Origin: a virus
Direction: 5' to 3' (one strand)
IMG/VR virus record: IMGVR_UViG_3300037089_000374
Span: 1 to 29,646 of that record
Length of the DNA stretch: 29,646 nt
In this document: in pieces, positions 1 through 7,674 of the stretch
Position numbering within the stretch: the stretch's first letter is position 1
Layout of the letters: every line of letters starts with the position of its first letter
The notes under the pieces: generated by a model
What the model was told of the DNA's origin: nothing
Database searches by the model: none
What the model saw: only the letters and a program-made list of their open reading frames with translations
Position numbers and translations under genes: made by a program

Positions 1-117
1 ACTGTGTCCGCGATAATTGTTGAAATATAAGCTGTTGGAAAAGATGATCCAATACTCCCAATGGATGATGTTGATGTGTATGCGTTAAAGTGATTAGCCG
101 TAACTGTGTCCGCGATA
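1..117. repeat. 15-bp direct repeat inside the partial fibre gene
   Basis: The 15 bases at 1-15 (ACTGTGTCCGCGATA) recur exactly at 103-117. The 102-bp spacing equals 34 codons, so the repeat keeps the reading frame and encodes the recurring IADTV motif. The array may continue beyond the left edge. Confidence 0.6.
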
Positions 118-197
118 TATCCTGACCCAGGTAATAATGTCGCAAATGTTGCGATAGAATTTAATAAAATAGCGATAATAATAATTGTTTTTTTCAT
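1..197 (-). CDS. Tail fibre-like protein with signal-peptide-like N terminus, partial
   Basis: The frame opens with ATG at 197 and stays open to the window edge, so only about the first 65 residues are visible. AGGAG lies seven bases upstream of the start, just after the stop of the preceding tail-fibre gene. The first 19 residues (MKKTIIIIAILLNSIATFA) look like a cleavable signal peptide, which is odd for a phage structural protein. The rest is rich in Ser, Thr, Ala and Ile and carries the hexad IADTV twice, 34 residues apart, encoded by a 15-bp direct repeat. That resembles the repetitive shaft of a fibre or an adhesin. Its place at the end of the tail operon suggests a fibre or receptor-binding component, but a secreted or surface protein is possible. 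The function is inferred from context and composition only. Confidence 0.6.
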   Translation of the reverse strand, partial: MKKTIIIIAILLNSIATFATLLPGSGYIADTVTANHFNAYTSTSSIGSIGSSFPTAYISTIIADT

Positions 198-223
198 AGT
201 TTAGCTCCTATTTTCTTCATAGC

Positions 224-760
224 TTAACCCCTATAAGCAACGTCATCCCACGTTGCCCCATTCCATTTTTGTGTAATAATTTTTGTCCCATCCGAATACT
301 CGCGATAAGAACGAGCCTTCGTTGATGAATTATTAAAATAGTTATAAACCGGATCAAGCACAATTGACCAATCTGTGTCGAGCGTGCTTCCCGGGGCATG
401 ATTTAAATTCGTATCAATTAACGATCGATACACGATCCCTGAAACCTGACAAAATGAGCCAATGTAGTAAGTTGCGGTGGCAATCCACTCAGGAATCCCA
501 GATTGAAAAAGGTAGGCTAACTGGTAAGTCTCTAAATAATGTAAGGAGTTGGTATCTTCTAATGTTGGAAGTAATGAGCCAGATGTTGAAACCATTAAAG
601 CGTCACGCCACCCTTGATCATACTGTGCTAATGCTTGTATTGTCTCGGGGTCAGTGGTTGTAATCGGAGCGCCAGCAGCTAAAGAACCGTACTGGCGAAT
701 ATCCCCGGAGGCCGCGCTGTTTCCAAATATTTTTAAGTTTTTTCTTGCTAAAGCTGTCAT
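224..760 (-). CDS. Short tail fibre / distal tail structural protein
   Basis: 178 residues. The N terminus (ARKNLKIFGNSAASGDIRQY) with the following YGSLAAGAP, the middle YLETYQLAYLFQSGIPEW and a later segment with YYIGSFCQVSGIVYRS are recognisable features of a widespread family of short phage tail-fibre-like proteins. In these, a conserved attachment domain is followed by a small beta-rich module resembling a carbohydrate-binding fold (Trp, Tyr-x2-Gly, then Tyr-x-S). It follows the DUF2612 gene, where fibres usually begin in myovirus tail operons. The start at 760 is set by the overlap of its GGAGGG ribosome binding site with the end of the hairpin element described next to it. Role in the particle: probably baseplate-bound fibre, possibly receptor binding. 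Family recognition is from memory. Confidence 0.7.
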   Translation of the reverse strand: MTALARKNLKIFGNSAASGDIRQYGSLAAGAPITTTDPETIQALAQYDQGWRDALMVSTSGSLLPTLEDTNSLHYLETYQLAYLFQSGIPEWIATATYYIGSFCQVSGIVYRSLIDTNLNHAPGSTLDTDWSIVLDPVYNYFNNSSTKARSYREYSDGTKIITQKWNGATWDDVAYRG

Positions 761-772
761 TTTCCCTCCAAT

Positions 773-832
773 AAAAAACGCGAGTTACTCGTTTTATCGA
801 ATGACTCGCGTTCAGTGTATCTGATTAGCGAT
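773..832 (-). terminator. Hairpin leader element, copy 1 (intrinsic terminator or attenuator before the fibre gene)
   Basis: On the minus strand a 9-bp stem (AACGCGAGT/ACTCGCGTT, 777-812), probably extended inward with one mismatch, is followed by a run of six U. Four bases after the U-run lies the GGAGGG ribosome binding site of the fibre gene, then ATG at 760. The 26 bases at 807-832, which include one arm of the stem and the upstream flank, are identical to 15365-15390 in copy 2. It begins directly after the stop codon of the DUF2612 gene. No promoter fits between the hairpin and the start codon, so the fibre gene must rely on read-through, or the hairpin acts after transcription (RNase III site, RBS control). 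Confidence 0.7.
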
Positions 833-838
833 AAATAT

Positions 839-1582
839 TTAAATTAATGAATCCCTATAAGATATCATACTCCCATTTATAATATTACCATAACTGCAAA
901 AACCTTTACTAGCAATTAATAAATAATTTGAGTAGTCGCAAAAACCAAATATGGTTGTCGGATCAACGTTTTGAATTAGATGAAGAAGCACACACGCTGG
1001 TACAGGGAAAATGCCAAGTAATGCGGCTAATTTAAAAATCTCCCCATAGTCGATTGGAACCAAAATGGTCATGGACATATTCTCGTTGTCGTACACAAGT
1101 GACGGTAGGTCAAACAAATCATATAAAATTGTTTTTAATAAATAATAAGTTGATCTTCCCACATTAAATGCTATTTTTAATTGAATTAATATACGAAGTT
1201 GAGCGTCAGTTAATGTAAAAACTCCGTTGGAGTAAGCCATGTAGGAATACATCTGACCCGATGGGCTAGGTAGAGTTGTGTAAGTTCTCATCCCCGTCCG
1301 ATCTGTAAGGTCAGATGTGATATATGTTATAAATTCACAAAATAGCCGTGTCGGATCATAGCCTTGTACATTGCGCGGCACTCCCACATATTTTCCTAGA
1401 ATTGTTAACTGCTCTCCAACTGCCGTGTCAAGGTCAAATGCCCGTTCAAGATCATAGGGTACTCCGGCCATAAACAACTCAGTCATTAATGCATTTACTG
1501 TTTCCAGAGCATTGTATTGTTCCGAGTATTGATAAATTAATAGCGATTGATAATAGTCAACAAAGTTTTGTAGGTTAGACAT
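839..1582 (-). CDS. DUF2612-like baseplate protein (P2 gpI position)
   Basis: About 247 residues. It resembles DUF2612 phage proteins, which follow the gpJ-like wedge gene and precede tail fibres, so the likely role is in the outer baseplate, joining wedge and fibre. The pattern fits: an N-terminal helix (NLQNFVDYYQSLL), then GEQLTILGKYVGVPR, then ALTDAQLRIL-type segment (seen as FTLTDAQLRILIQLK), and a C-terminal IFGFCDY segment. I chose ATG at 1582, which overlaps the preceding stop by 8 bases and gives an N terminus like the family's. An in-frame ATG at 1606 would add eight residues. Neither has a clear Shine-Dalgarno sequence, so translation is probably coupled to the upstream gene. Confidence 0.75.
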   Translation of the reverse strand: MSNLQNFVDYYQSLLIYQYSEQYNALETVNALMTELFMAGVPYDLERAFDLDTAVGEQLTILGKYVGVPRNVQGYDPTRLFCEFITYITSDLTDRTGMRTYTTLPSPSGQMYSYMAYSNGVFTLTDAQLRILIQLKIAFNVGRSTYYLLKTILYDLFDLPSLVYDNENMSMTILVPIDYGEIFKLAALLGIFPVPACVLLHLIQNVDPTTIFGFCDYSNYLLIASKGFCSYGNIINGSMISYRDSLI

Positions 1583-2771
1583 CGCTGATTGATATATTAG
1601 TTGCATCCAATGTGAAATAATTCACGAGCGTTTTAGGGTCTAATAAGTCCACGTATGACATTCCGTTGCCGCTAACCTGCATATCTTGTAAATAAATATT
1701 GGTATATAGGTCGTAAACCATTGCCTCAAAATAAGATTTGTTAGCTTCCTGCCCAATATTAAATGAGGAGTTTAATACCATCTGCTGCTTGATATAATCT
1801 TTGTCCACTGACCCATCACCCGTCAAAACACGAACCCCAAATTTAACATATAACGGCTCGGCCACGGCATTGTCATATTTTACAATAAATAGACCACCGT
1901 CAATCTCTGTAATATTTACTGCAATAGATCCCCTCATACCAGAACCGCCGCTACGTGATTCATAGATAACATTTCCAATCTCGGCACTTGTGGCTGTTGA
2001 CGCTTTTACAATTATCCAATATGAGTGAGCGGTAATTCCATTCGTGTCCGTTATCGCCGTATTGTTTTCAAGAACGGAGCAATCTTCAACGCCTGCCAGA
2101 GCCAGCAATGAGCCAATCATTGACTCTTTAAAACCGGTTGATAATATCGCTGTACTGCGTTGTTGCCTGAGCCGCAATTGCACATCACTTTCCTCGTCTT
2201 GACCGACGATCAAAGTTGTCGCGGAATTATTGACCGATTTCACGCCTAGCGTTATGGTGATAATGGTCGTTAATGTATTAATAGCCGCAATATTTACACC
2301 CATTGTCTTTGCGGTAAACAAGCAGGAATGAGTGCCGGCTGCTGTGATGGTTTGGCTGGTTGATAAATACCACTGAGTTCCAGCCGAGTCCGAGATTGCA
2401 AAAGTTCCGGTTGGGGCCAACGACGAGTCAACCCCGTCGAGCCCTATCAAATTTAAAGCCCGGTCTGTAACAATATCCACATATACGGTACTGTAAACAC
2501 CCGCCTTACGGGTTAAATTATTTAAGGCCACACGAGAGTCAAGATTAACGCCTATTGCTTGTTGCGGGTCAAATGATGTATAAATAGACGCCAAAAAACT
2601 GGTTAAATCTTGTATCGCCTGAGCAAAAATATTCATCATCTGTCCATCAGGGGAATTTGAATCCAAATTAATATCTGCACCATATATATTTTGATAATCT
2701 GCAGTTAAATTTGCTAAAACCTCAGATAAAGTGGTGATGATTAGTCCGTTTGTGTCGAGACTGTTTGGCAT
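1575..2771 (-). CDS. Baseplate wedge protein, gpJ / gp47-like
   Basis: 398 residues, a normal size for the Baseplate_J family (P2 gpJ, Mu gp47). These proteins form the wedge ring around the hub of contractile tails. Supporting features are the N-terminal segment DYQNIYGADINLDSNSPDGQ, the following region with an AIQDL helix and VGVNLD-type turn (here IGVNLDSRVAL), and the mid-protein GQDEESDVQLRLRQQRS with its conserved acidic Glu-Ser-Asp followed by Arg-rich helix, then AGVEDCSVLENNT. It begins in a TAATG overlap with the gp25-like gene and ends overlapping the DUF2612 gene, as in known baseplate operons. The family call is strong from motif order and position. Confidence 0.9.
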   Translation of the reverse strand: MPNSLDTNGLIITTLSEVLANLTADYQNIYGADINLDSNSPDGQMMNIFAQAIQDLTSFLASIYTSFDPQQAIGVNLDSRVALNNLTRKAGVYSTVYVDIVTDRALNLIGLDGVDSSLAPTGTFAISDSAGTQWYLSTSQTITAAGTHSCLFTAKTMGVNIAAINTLTTIITITLGVKSVNNSATTLIVGQDEESDVQLRLRQQRSTAILSTGFKESMIGSLLALAGVEDCSVLENNTAITDTNGITAHSYWIIVKASTATSAEIGNVIYESRSGGSGMRGSIAVNITEIDGGLFIVKYDNAVAEPLYVKFGVRVLTGDGSVDKDYIKQQMVLNSSFNIGQEANKSYFEAMVYDLYTNIYLQDMQVSGNGMSYVDLLDPKTLVNYFTLDATNISISDV

Positions 2772-3127
2772 TATACTGGTACCTCCACGGTATTTGTTTG
2801 GTTAGTTGTAAAAAAGGTGTTGATATCATAATAAACCGTCATAAGTCGTTGTGCCGTATCAAACACGGACTCAACGGTATTTATTTTTACAACCCCGTAC
2901 GATCCCATAATAACACGACGAATTTCATTTAAAAACAAATCTTGATCTTTTTGGCCTAAAATGGAAAACCAGTCAACGCCATCCTGCAAGGCGAAAAAAC
3001 AATCATTTTGGAACGATAACAACCGTGTTTTAAGATTCATCATAATAGCGTCGTTGTTCTTCAAGTAATTTTGTTTTCCCTGCCCAAATGTCCAGTCCCC
3101 TGATCCTGTAAGATTTCTAAATATCAT
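2771..3127 (-). CDS. Baseplate wedge protein, gp25 / gpW-like
   Basis: 118 residues. It sits between the spike and gpJ-like genes, the standard place of gp25/gpW-family wedge proteins, which help form the inner baseplate and are linked to sheath initiation. The N-terminal GDWTFGQGKQNYL followed by a helix with LLSFQNDCFFALQDGVDW matches the myophage variant in which this small protein carries a characteristic FxxDCFF/G-x-DW segment. The start overlaps the preceding gene's stop in ATGA. Assignment rests on length, position and this segment; a distant search would settle the subfamily. Confidence 0.7.
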   Translation of the reverse strand: MIFRNLTGSGDWTFGQGKQNYLKNNDAIMMNLKTRLLSFQNDCFFALQDGVDWFSILGQKDQDLFLNEIRRVIMGSYGVVKINTVESVFDTAQRLMTVYYDINTFFTTNQTNTVEVPV

Positions 3128-3789
3128 GATAATACCTCCGCAATACTGGTTTTTACTTGCTCAAGGGCCGTCACTGACGCCGGCGTTAAAACGTGGTTGG
3201 TAGGGCTTCCGAATGTCGCAATATTTTCAACTGCTGATATTAAACTATTTAACAAAGTTTTAAGATCGTTTTTTGAGTTCTCAATTAAAACCTTATTGGT
3301 TAGTTTAACTCGTGTACTACCGTAATTTAATTGGGTGGATGAATTATCATAATTGCTTATGGCGGATGCTAATGACCTAAATCCAACAATGGCCAACCCA
3401 TCAGCAAGGCTATGAACTCTCGTTGTGTTTGGAATATTGGTTCCTCCCGACTCAAACCAGTTATCAATGTCCCTGTCCGAGAATAGAACCAGACAATCAT
3501 CACCTTCACTTGTCGGCACCCTAATACCCCCCGCCGACCCCGAGACAATCATAACCGGCACATCAACTAATAAAGGGAAGTCGACTATTTGTGTTTGTAA
3601 AGTATTCTGGTCGGGATAAATTTCTTTGCTTAAAATCTCAACTGATGCCGTTTGAGTGTCTGCGTCGAATGAATTTATCTTACCTATTAAATGACAAAAT
3701 AGTGTGTTTTTGGTCTTGGCCTCTTGTAGGTCTAAGACCGTTTTAAGTGTAGGCTCGTAAGTTTGCCGAAATATTTTAGCGTTTTCCAA
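3124..3789 (-). CDS. Baseplate spike protein, gpV / Gp138-like
   Basis: 221 residues. The N-terminal part fits the OB-fold of the Gp138/gpV spike family: strands around LIGKINSFDADTQTASVEIL, then VDVPVMIVSGSAGGIRVP, then GDDCLVLFSDRDIDNWFESG. The last motif, ending in Asp-x-Trp-x3-Gly, is typical of these proteins. The C-terminal half would form the trimeric beta-prism that pierces the outer membrane or cell envelope. It is shorter than many spikes, so the needle tip may be short or supplied by another protein. The gene overlaps its neighbours on both sides (hub gene by 14 bases, wedge gene by 4). Confidence 0.8.
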   Translation of the reverse strand: MENAKIFRQTYEPTLKTVLDLQEAKTKNTLFCHLIGKINSFDADTQTASVEILSKEIYPDQNTLQTQIVDFPLLVDVPVMIVSGSAGGIRVPTSEGDDCLVLFSDRDIDNWFESGGTNIPNTTRVHSLADGLAIVGFRSLASAISNYDNSSTQLNYGSTRVKLTNKVLIENSKNDLKTLLNSLISAVENIATFGSPTNHVLTPASVTALEQVKTSIAEVLS

Positions 3790-4675
3790 TTGAGTACCCC
3801 GATGCCATAAAATTTAAATACACGGTCGTTGTGCATTCTCCCCCAGCTACCGACCCCGATATAATTCCCTGATGTGTAAAGCCTGTTACCTCATAGCTTT
3901 CATTATTGTAAATCGGATTGACTAAGCTATTTAACTTAACCCATTGTTGGGTCTCAAGACCCGGCGTAAAAATCATCTTAAAAATCAATTGTGTGTCATT
4001 ACGCTTGGGGGTGTCGAGTAATCCATCATTAAAATCTATGACTGCAATTAATCCCGGCTCAAACACCTCAGTTTTACCATCAGACCTTTCTTTATTCAGA
4101 ACGTAAAGCCATCGATCCTCAATAAACGTTTTTGTTGATGCAAACGATGTTATCAACCCGTATGGCTCGCCGATATACGCCTGCCCCCTCTTGGCAATAA
4201 AATCTGAAAAACTATCAGATACATAAGTACCTGTTAAATTGGGCATATACCCTGATAGACGGGACAATAAATCCCGAAAAGACTCGTCTTTGTCCACAGT
4301 AACAGATGCTACACCGTTATTCGTCGCGTCACCGCCATCCCACGCAAATATCTCCGTTATAATATCTTTACCTTGACGATATGAATAGCATTGCCTAACG
4401 GTGCCATCAAATATTTTTACTAAATTACTGGCGTCACCATAACCTGCATTGAAAATAATTTGTCGTCTTGTATTAGTTGCATAAAGTTCATGATAAATTA
4501 AATTGCGGGTATCAAGTTTTAAATTGTACAGTTTGAAATTCGCCTCATTTAATGAGGCCATATTATGCTTTTTAACCATAAATTCACAGGTTATCGGGTA
4601 ACTAATATCTAGCCAATTACCTGACAAACCATCTTGTATTGATAAAGTGTAATTACGGCCAAATTTAAGTGCCAT
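3776..4675 (-). CDS. Baseplate hub protein, gp27 / gpD-like
   Basis: 299 residues. It lies between the plug-like and spike genes, where contractile phages encode the hub that connects tail tube to spike. The N-terminal beta-rich region (FGRNYTLSIQDG, then ISYPITCEFMVKKH), the segment IIFNAGYGD...VKIFDGTVRQ, and a following FAWDGGDA stretch agree with hub proteins of the T4 gp27/P2 gpD fold, which have an xxAGY...F.G.V core in their tube-like domain. Sequence identity in this family is usually low, so position contributes much of the support. Confidence 0.7.
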   Translation of the reverse strand: MALKFGRNYTLSIQDGLSGNWLDISYPITCEFMVKKHNMASLNEANFKLYNLKLDTRNLIYHELYATNTRRQIIFNAGYGDASNLVKIFDGTVRQCYSYRQGKDIITEIFAWDGGDATNNGVASVTVDKDESFRDLLSRLSGYMPNLTGTYVSDSFSDFIAKRGQAYIGEPYGLITSFASTKTFIEDRWLYVLNKERSDGKTEVFEPGLIAVIDFNDGLLDTPKRNDTQLIFKMIFTPGLETQQWVKLNSLVNPIYNNESYEVTGFTHQGIISGSVAGGECTTTVYLNFMASGYSIGKR

Positions 4676-5021
4676 TTGCTATTTGTCCGGTGATTAATGA
4701 GTCTAAATATATCCGGTCGTCTTGGGTTAAAACATAAATCTCAATTCTTCCCGTTGTAAAATCTGTTTGGAATGCCGGGTCATATATATCGGTTGAGGAT
4801 ACGGAGATATCAAAATTGATGATGCTTTGCCATTGATACAGCAATGAAAATGTACTGGTTAGTCTCGCATAATTTAATGTTAATTTTGGGTGAGATATGG
4901 CATAAAACCAACTATTTTGACTATCCACATATTTTAAGCTTAGTGATAATAGGCTATTGTCTTCAAGCCTGATATTAAAGTTTTGTTGAGGTGCGTCAGT
5001 TATGCATTGAACTTGAAACAT
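4665..5021 (-). CDS. Small baseplate protein, plug-like (Pam3 gp18 / DUF6983-like)
   Basis: 118 residues, beta-rich. The order of features (an NFNIRLEDNSLLSLSLKYVD segment, a Trp-Phe-Tyr, and later GRIEIYVLTQDD) resembles the small proteins located between the hub-associated and hub genes in Pam3-like cyanophages and related myophages, annotated there as baseplate plug or DUF6983. A plug would sit inside the hub. It overlaps the hub gene by 11 bases and the previous gene by one. I am moderately sure that this is a baseplate component and less sure of the exact subfamily. Confidence 0.55.
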   Translation of the reverse strand: MFQVQCITDAPQQNFNIRLEDNSLLSLSLKYVDSQNSWFYAISHPKLTLNYARLTSTFSLLYQWQSIINFDISVSSTDIYDPAFQTDFTTGRIEIYVLTQDDRIYLDSLITGQIANGT

Positions 5022-5914
5022 TAAAACCCCCCTATAAATTCAGAACATTTTTTAAATAAATTACCGGTGCCGGTTCTGTCGGCGATCCCCGCAGCAGCAC
5101 TCTTTAATAATTTCTGTGATGATCTTATCTGATTGTTTACAGCCGGTGATAACATGTTCGAATTAAAGCCAGCCGATGACGCATAAGACAAAGTGCTGGT
5201 AAACCTCATTTTTTTAAATCTAATCACCATCTCGGATACACTACGTGTATCACCTTGGGTAATGGTTATCATCTCAATGGCCATATTATCAAATGACTTC
5301 CATGGGGTAATGATAGAAAAAATCTCTTTTGATTGCCAAAGATTGTAAAAGTACTCAAATGCCTGCGTCTGCTTGGTCGATTTGCTTGTATTTGCCCCGA
5401 TAATAGATGAATACATTGAATATAAATCGTCGGATACTTTTGTTGCGTTTTTTATCTGTGTTTCCACCCGAGAAATAGTATTTAAAACGGTTTGAGTGGC
5501 CATACTAAATGCCGGACATAAATTTGCTATTGGGTTAAATGTCCTCACACTATTGCTGGCAGACGTTGTAATAGTTTGTACGTTCGCCTTCAATTCTGAT
5601 ATCGACCCTTTTACCGATATAATTTCCGGCTTAATAGCTATATGATCCTGCAACGGTGAATTGTCTTCTGAATAATGGTCGGTTATATCTGACTGAAGCG
5701 TTATCGAGTCTTCATCAACTACGTCAAAATAAAAACCATCTATGTATGTGTTATTTCCTGGGAATTGCGGGTTTTTATTTGGTCTCACTAAGGCTTTTGC
5801 CGTTGTTGTTACCGCCGTCTTAAAAGGTGATGAATCAAGAAATGAGGTCAACCGGGTGGTATTGGCTTTTAGCTCATTTGAAAAACTTTTTAGGGATGTT
5901 GATATAATATTCAT
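5021..5914 (-). CDS. Baseplate / tail-hub-associated protein (Dit-like N-terminal half)
   Basis: 297 residues, directly after the tape measure gene and overlapping it in ATGA. Residues around 60-110 show DGFYFDVVDEDSITLQSDIT followed by a His-Tyr, DHI and PEIISVKGSISEL, a pattern seen in phage proteins that follow the tape measure in DUF3383-type myophages and are predicted to be Dit-like or hub-collar components. The segment IITPWKSFDNMAIEMITITQ with its Pro-Trp near two thirds of the length also recurs in that group. A hydrophobic or LysM-like domain is not evident. The exact structural role is inferred. Confidence 0.55.
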   Translation of the reverse strand: MNIISTSLKSFSNELKANTTRLTSFLDSSPFKTAVTTTAKALVRPNKNPQFPGNNTYIDGFYFDVVDEDSITLQSDITDHYSEDNSPLQDHIAIKPEIISVKGSISELKANVQTITTSASNSVRTFNPIANLCPAFSMATQTVLNTISRVETQIKNATKVSDDLYSMYSSIIGANTSKSTKQTQAFEYFYNLWQSKEIFSIITPWKSFDNMAIEMITITQGDTRSVSEMVIRFKKMRFTSTLSYASSAGFNSNMLSPAVNNQIRSSQKLLKSAAAGIADRTGTGNLFKKCSEFIGGF

Positions 5915-7674
5915 GGCCTAGCAAATCCCATATTTTGGGTCGGTATCTGAGTATAAGTATCATTGATTTGACGCTGGAAAACCTTTTCCACTAAATTTGC
6001 CGTGACTTGAGGGTTGTTAGCCTCGTGGATTGTAAAATTATTTGTTATTGAGTGCCCCTTCACTGAAGCAATTTGACTATTAATGTCATTTTTTCCGCCA
6101 ATGAGATTGTTTTGTGATGATTTAATAATATTATCACTTTTTTCTGTCGAGACAGGGGCGTTTGATAAAAGCGAAGGAAGTTTTATAATTCCACCTAGAA
6201 TGATGTCACTAACCTCATTTATCATTTTTTCATTTTGTGATGATTTAATAATATTATCACTTTTTTCTGTCGAGACAGGGATGTTTGATAAAAGCGAAGG
6301 AAGTTTTATAACTCCACCTAGAATGATGTCACTAACCTCATTTATCATTTTTTCAAATGGAGCGGTATAATTTAAAGCTTTTTCAAAATATTCTTTTTGC
6401 TCTTTGGTGTATTTTAAATACTCGGTGCTTTTCCGGAAGGTATCGACGTCCGACGTATTGACAGCCCCGTGAGCATCTCTTCCCTTGTTATATGCCATCT
6501 GAAGTTCCGGTGACTTTTCCATTGTCCTGTATTCTTTAAATGACAAGCCGCCCTTTGCTTTTGTGTTTGTAAATTCCATAACTTTCTCAATTACATTAAC
6601 AAAAAAGCCTAGCAAAACCGACGCTCTATCTAACCAGTATGATATAATTTTAAATACAACTTCACCCAAAACTTTTGCACCTTCTAAAGCCTGAACTAGC
6701 TCTCCTGACACAATATCTTTTAAGCTTGTAAATAACGGCTTAAAATCTTTCATCCAATTGGGTAAAAAATCTATTTTTTTGAAAAACTTCTCGATTCGGC
6801 CAATAATACTATCACCGCCCTTTAGATATACATAAATGTCATCCAATATTAAAAATAGTGCCAGAAATGCTGCCGTTATTGGCGCAAAGGCAACCATTGC
6901 CACTGCCCCTATAGCCACTAACGCAGTTTTTAATATCGGGAATTGCTCTATTAATCGGCCTGTATAACGGAAAGCGTCCTGTGCGCCCATTGATATATGT
7001 TTGTAAATCTCAAGTGTTCCCTCTAAAGCTGGTTTTAATGCAATAACAATACGGCTTATAGTTGATGATAATGTGAAGGTTAAATCTTTTAATGTGCGAT
7101 TTAACTCAAGCAATTTCGCATATTCTTTCTCGGATAAAATGAGTTCTTTATTAACCTTTCCCAGCTCAAACGCTTGACTTCTGAAGATATTTAAAAAATT
7201 CTGACCTATTCCCATCTGTCCCATAATCTGCGAGGCTATTGCCGGCGGCATATTGGCTGTCGCTGATCTAACTCTTTCCAATACTTTAAAAGTGTCCTGC
7301 TCTCGCACGTTGACACCTAAAAGATAAAAGGGACGAGCGTTCCCGCCACCCATTAAAATTTCCGCTTGAGCTTTCTGAATGGATTTTATTGTTTGGACAA
7401 GGTCTTGGCCGGATACATTATTTTGTTCTGCTGCGTACTGCCATATTTTCATCTGTCTGGCAGATAACCCCGTTTGAAGTGCAAAATTACTATATTCAAC
7501 GGCCCCTCGGATACTCTCTTGTGTTGTCAATGATATCGCCGCAGCTATGCCAGCAATTTCCATTTTGGTTTTTAGGCTCGAATTAAATAAGGAGTCTAGC
7601 CCTGACTTAAAGCTATTTAGTCCGGTAGCGTCCCCCTTTGCCCCTATCGAAACAAAAAATTCTCCAAGTTTCAT
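5911..7674 (-). CDS. Tail tape measure protein
   Basis: 587 residues, the longest protein of the minus arm, located right after the frameshifted chaperone as expected. The N terminus (KLGEFFVSIGAKGDATGLNS) is typical of tape measure proteins, followed by long helical stretches. A hydrophobic segment at about residues 249-278 may be the part that inserts into the host membrane on DNA entry. Residues about 440-522 contain a 41-residue tandem duplication with only a few differences. Tape length sets tail length, so the duplication would lengthen the tail by one unit. The gene starts inside the ATGA overlap with the chaperone fusion frame and ends in another ATGA. Confidence 0.88.
   Translation of the reverse strand: MKLGEFFVSIGAKGDATGLNSFKSGLDSLFNSSLKTKMEIAGIAAAISLTTQESIRGAVEYSNFALQTGLSARQMKIWQYAAEQNNVSGQDLVQTIKSIQKAQAEILMGGGNARPFYLLGVNVREQDTFKVLERVRSATANMPPAIASQIMGQMGIGQNFLNIFRSQAFELGKVNKELILSEKEYAKLLELNRTLKDLTFTLSSTISRIVIALKPALEGTLEIYKHISMGAQDAFRYTGRLIEQFPILKTALVAIGAVAMVAFAPITAAFLALFLILDDIYVYLKGGDSIIGRIEKFFKKIDFLPNWMKDFKPLFTSLKDIVSGELVQALEGAKVLGEVVFKIISYWLDRASVLLGFFVNVIEKVMEFTNTKAKGGLSFKEYRTMEKSPELQMAYNKGRDAHGAVNTSDVDTFRKSTEYLKYTKEQKEYFEKALNYTAPFEKMINEVSDIILGGVIKLPSLLSNIPVSTEKSDNIIKSSQNEKMINEVSDIILGGIIKLPSLLSNAPVSTEKSDNIIKSSQNNLIGGKNDINSQIASVKGHSITNNFTIHEANNPQVTANLVEKVFQRQINDTYTQIPTQNMGFARP
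6111..6356. repeat. 123-bp tandem duplication in the tape measure gene
   Basis: Two adjacent copies, 6111-6233 and 6234-6356, differ at about four positions. The period of 123 bp equals 41 codons, so the frame is kept. Each unit encodes the segment that starts EKMINEVSDIILGG and ends DNIIKSSQN. Confidence 0.95.

Noticed and set aside
1-760. A diversity-generating retroelement acting on the fibre genes
   Set aside because: No reverse transcriptase or template repeat is visible in the window.
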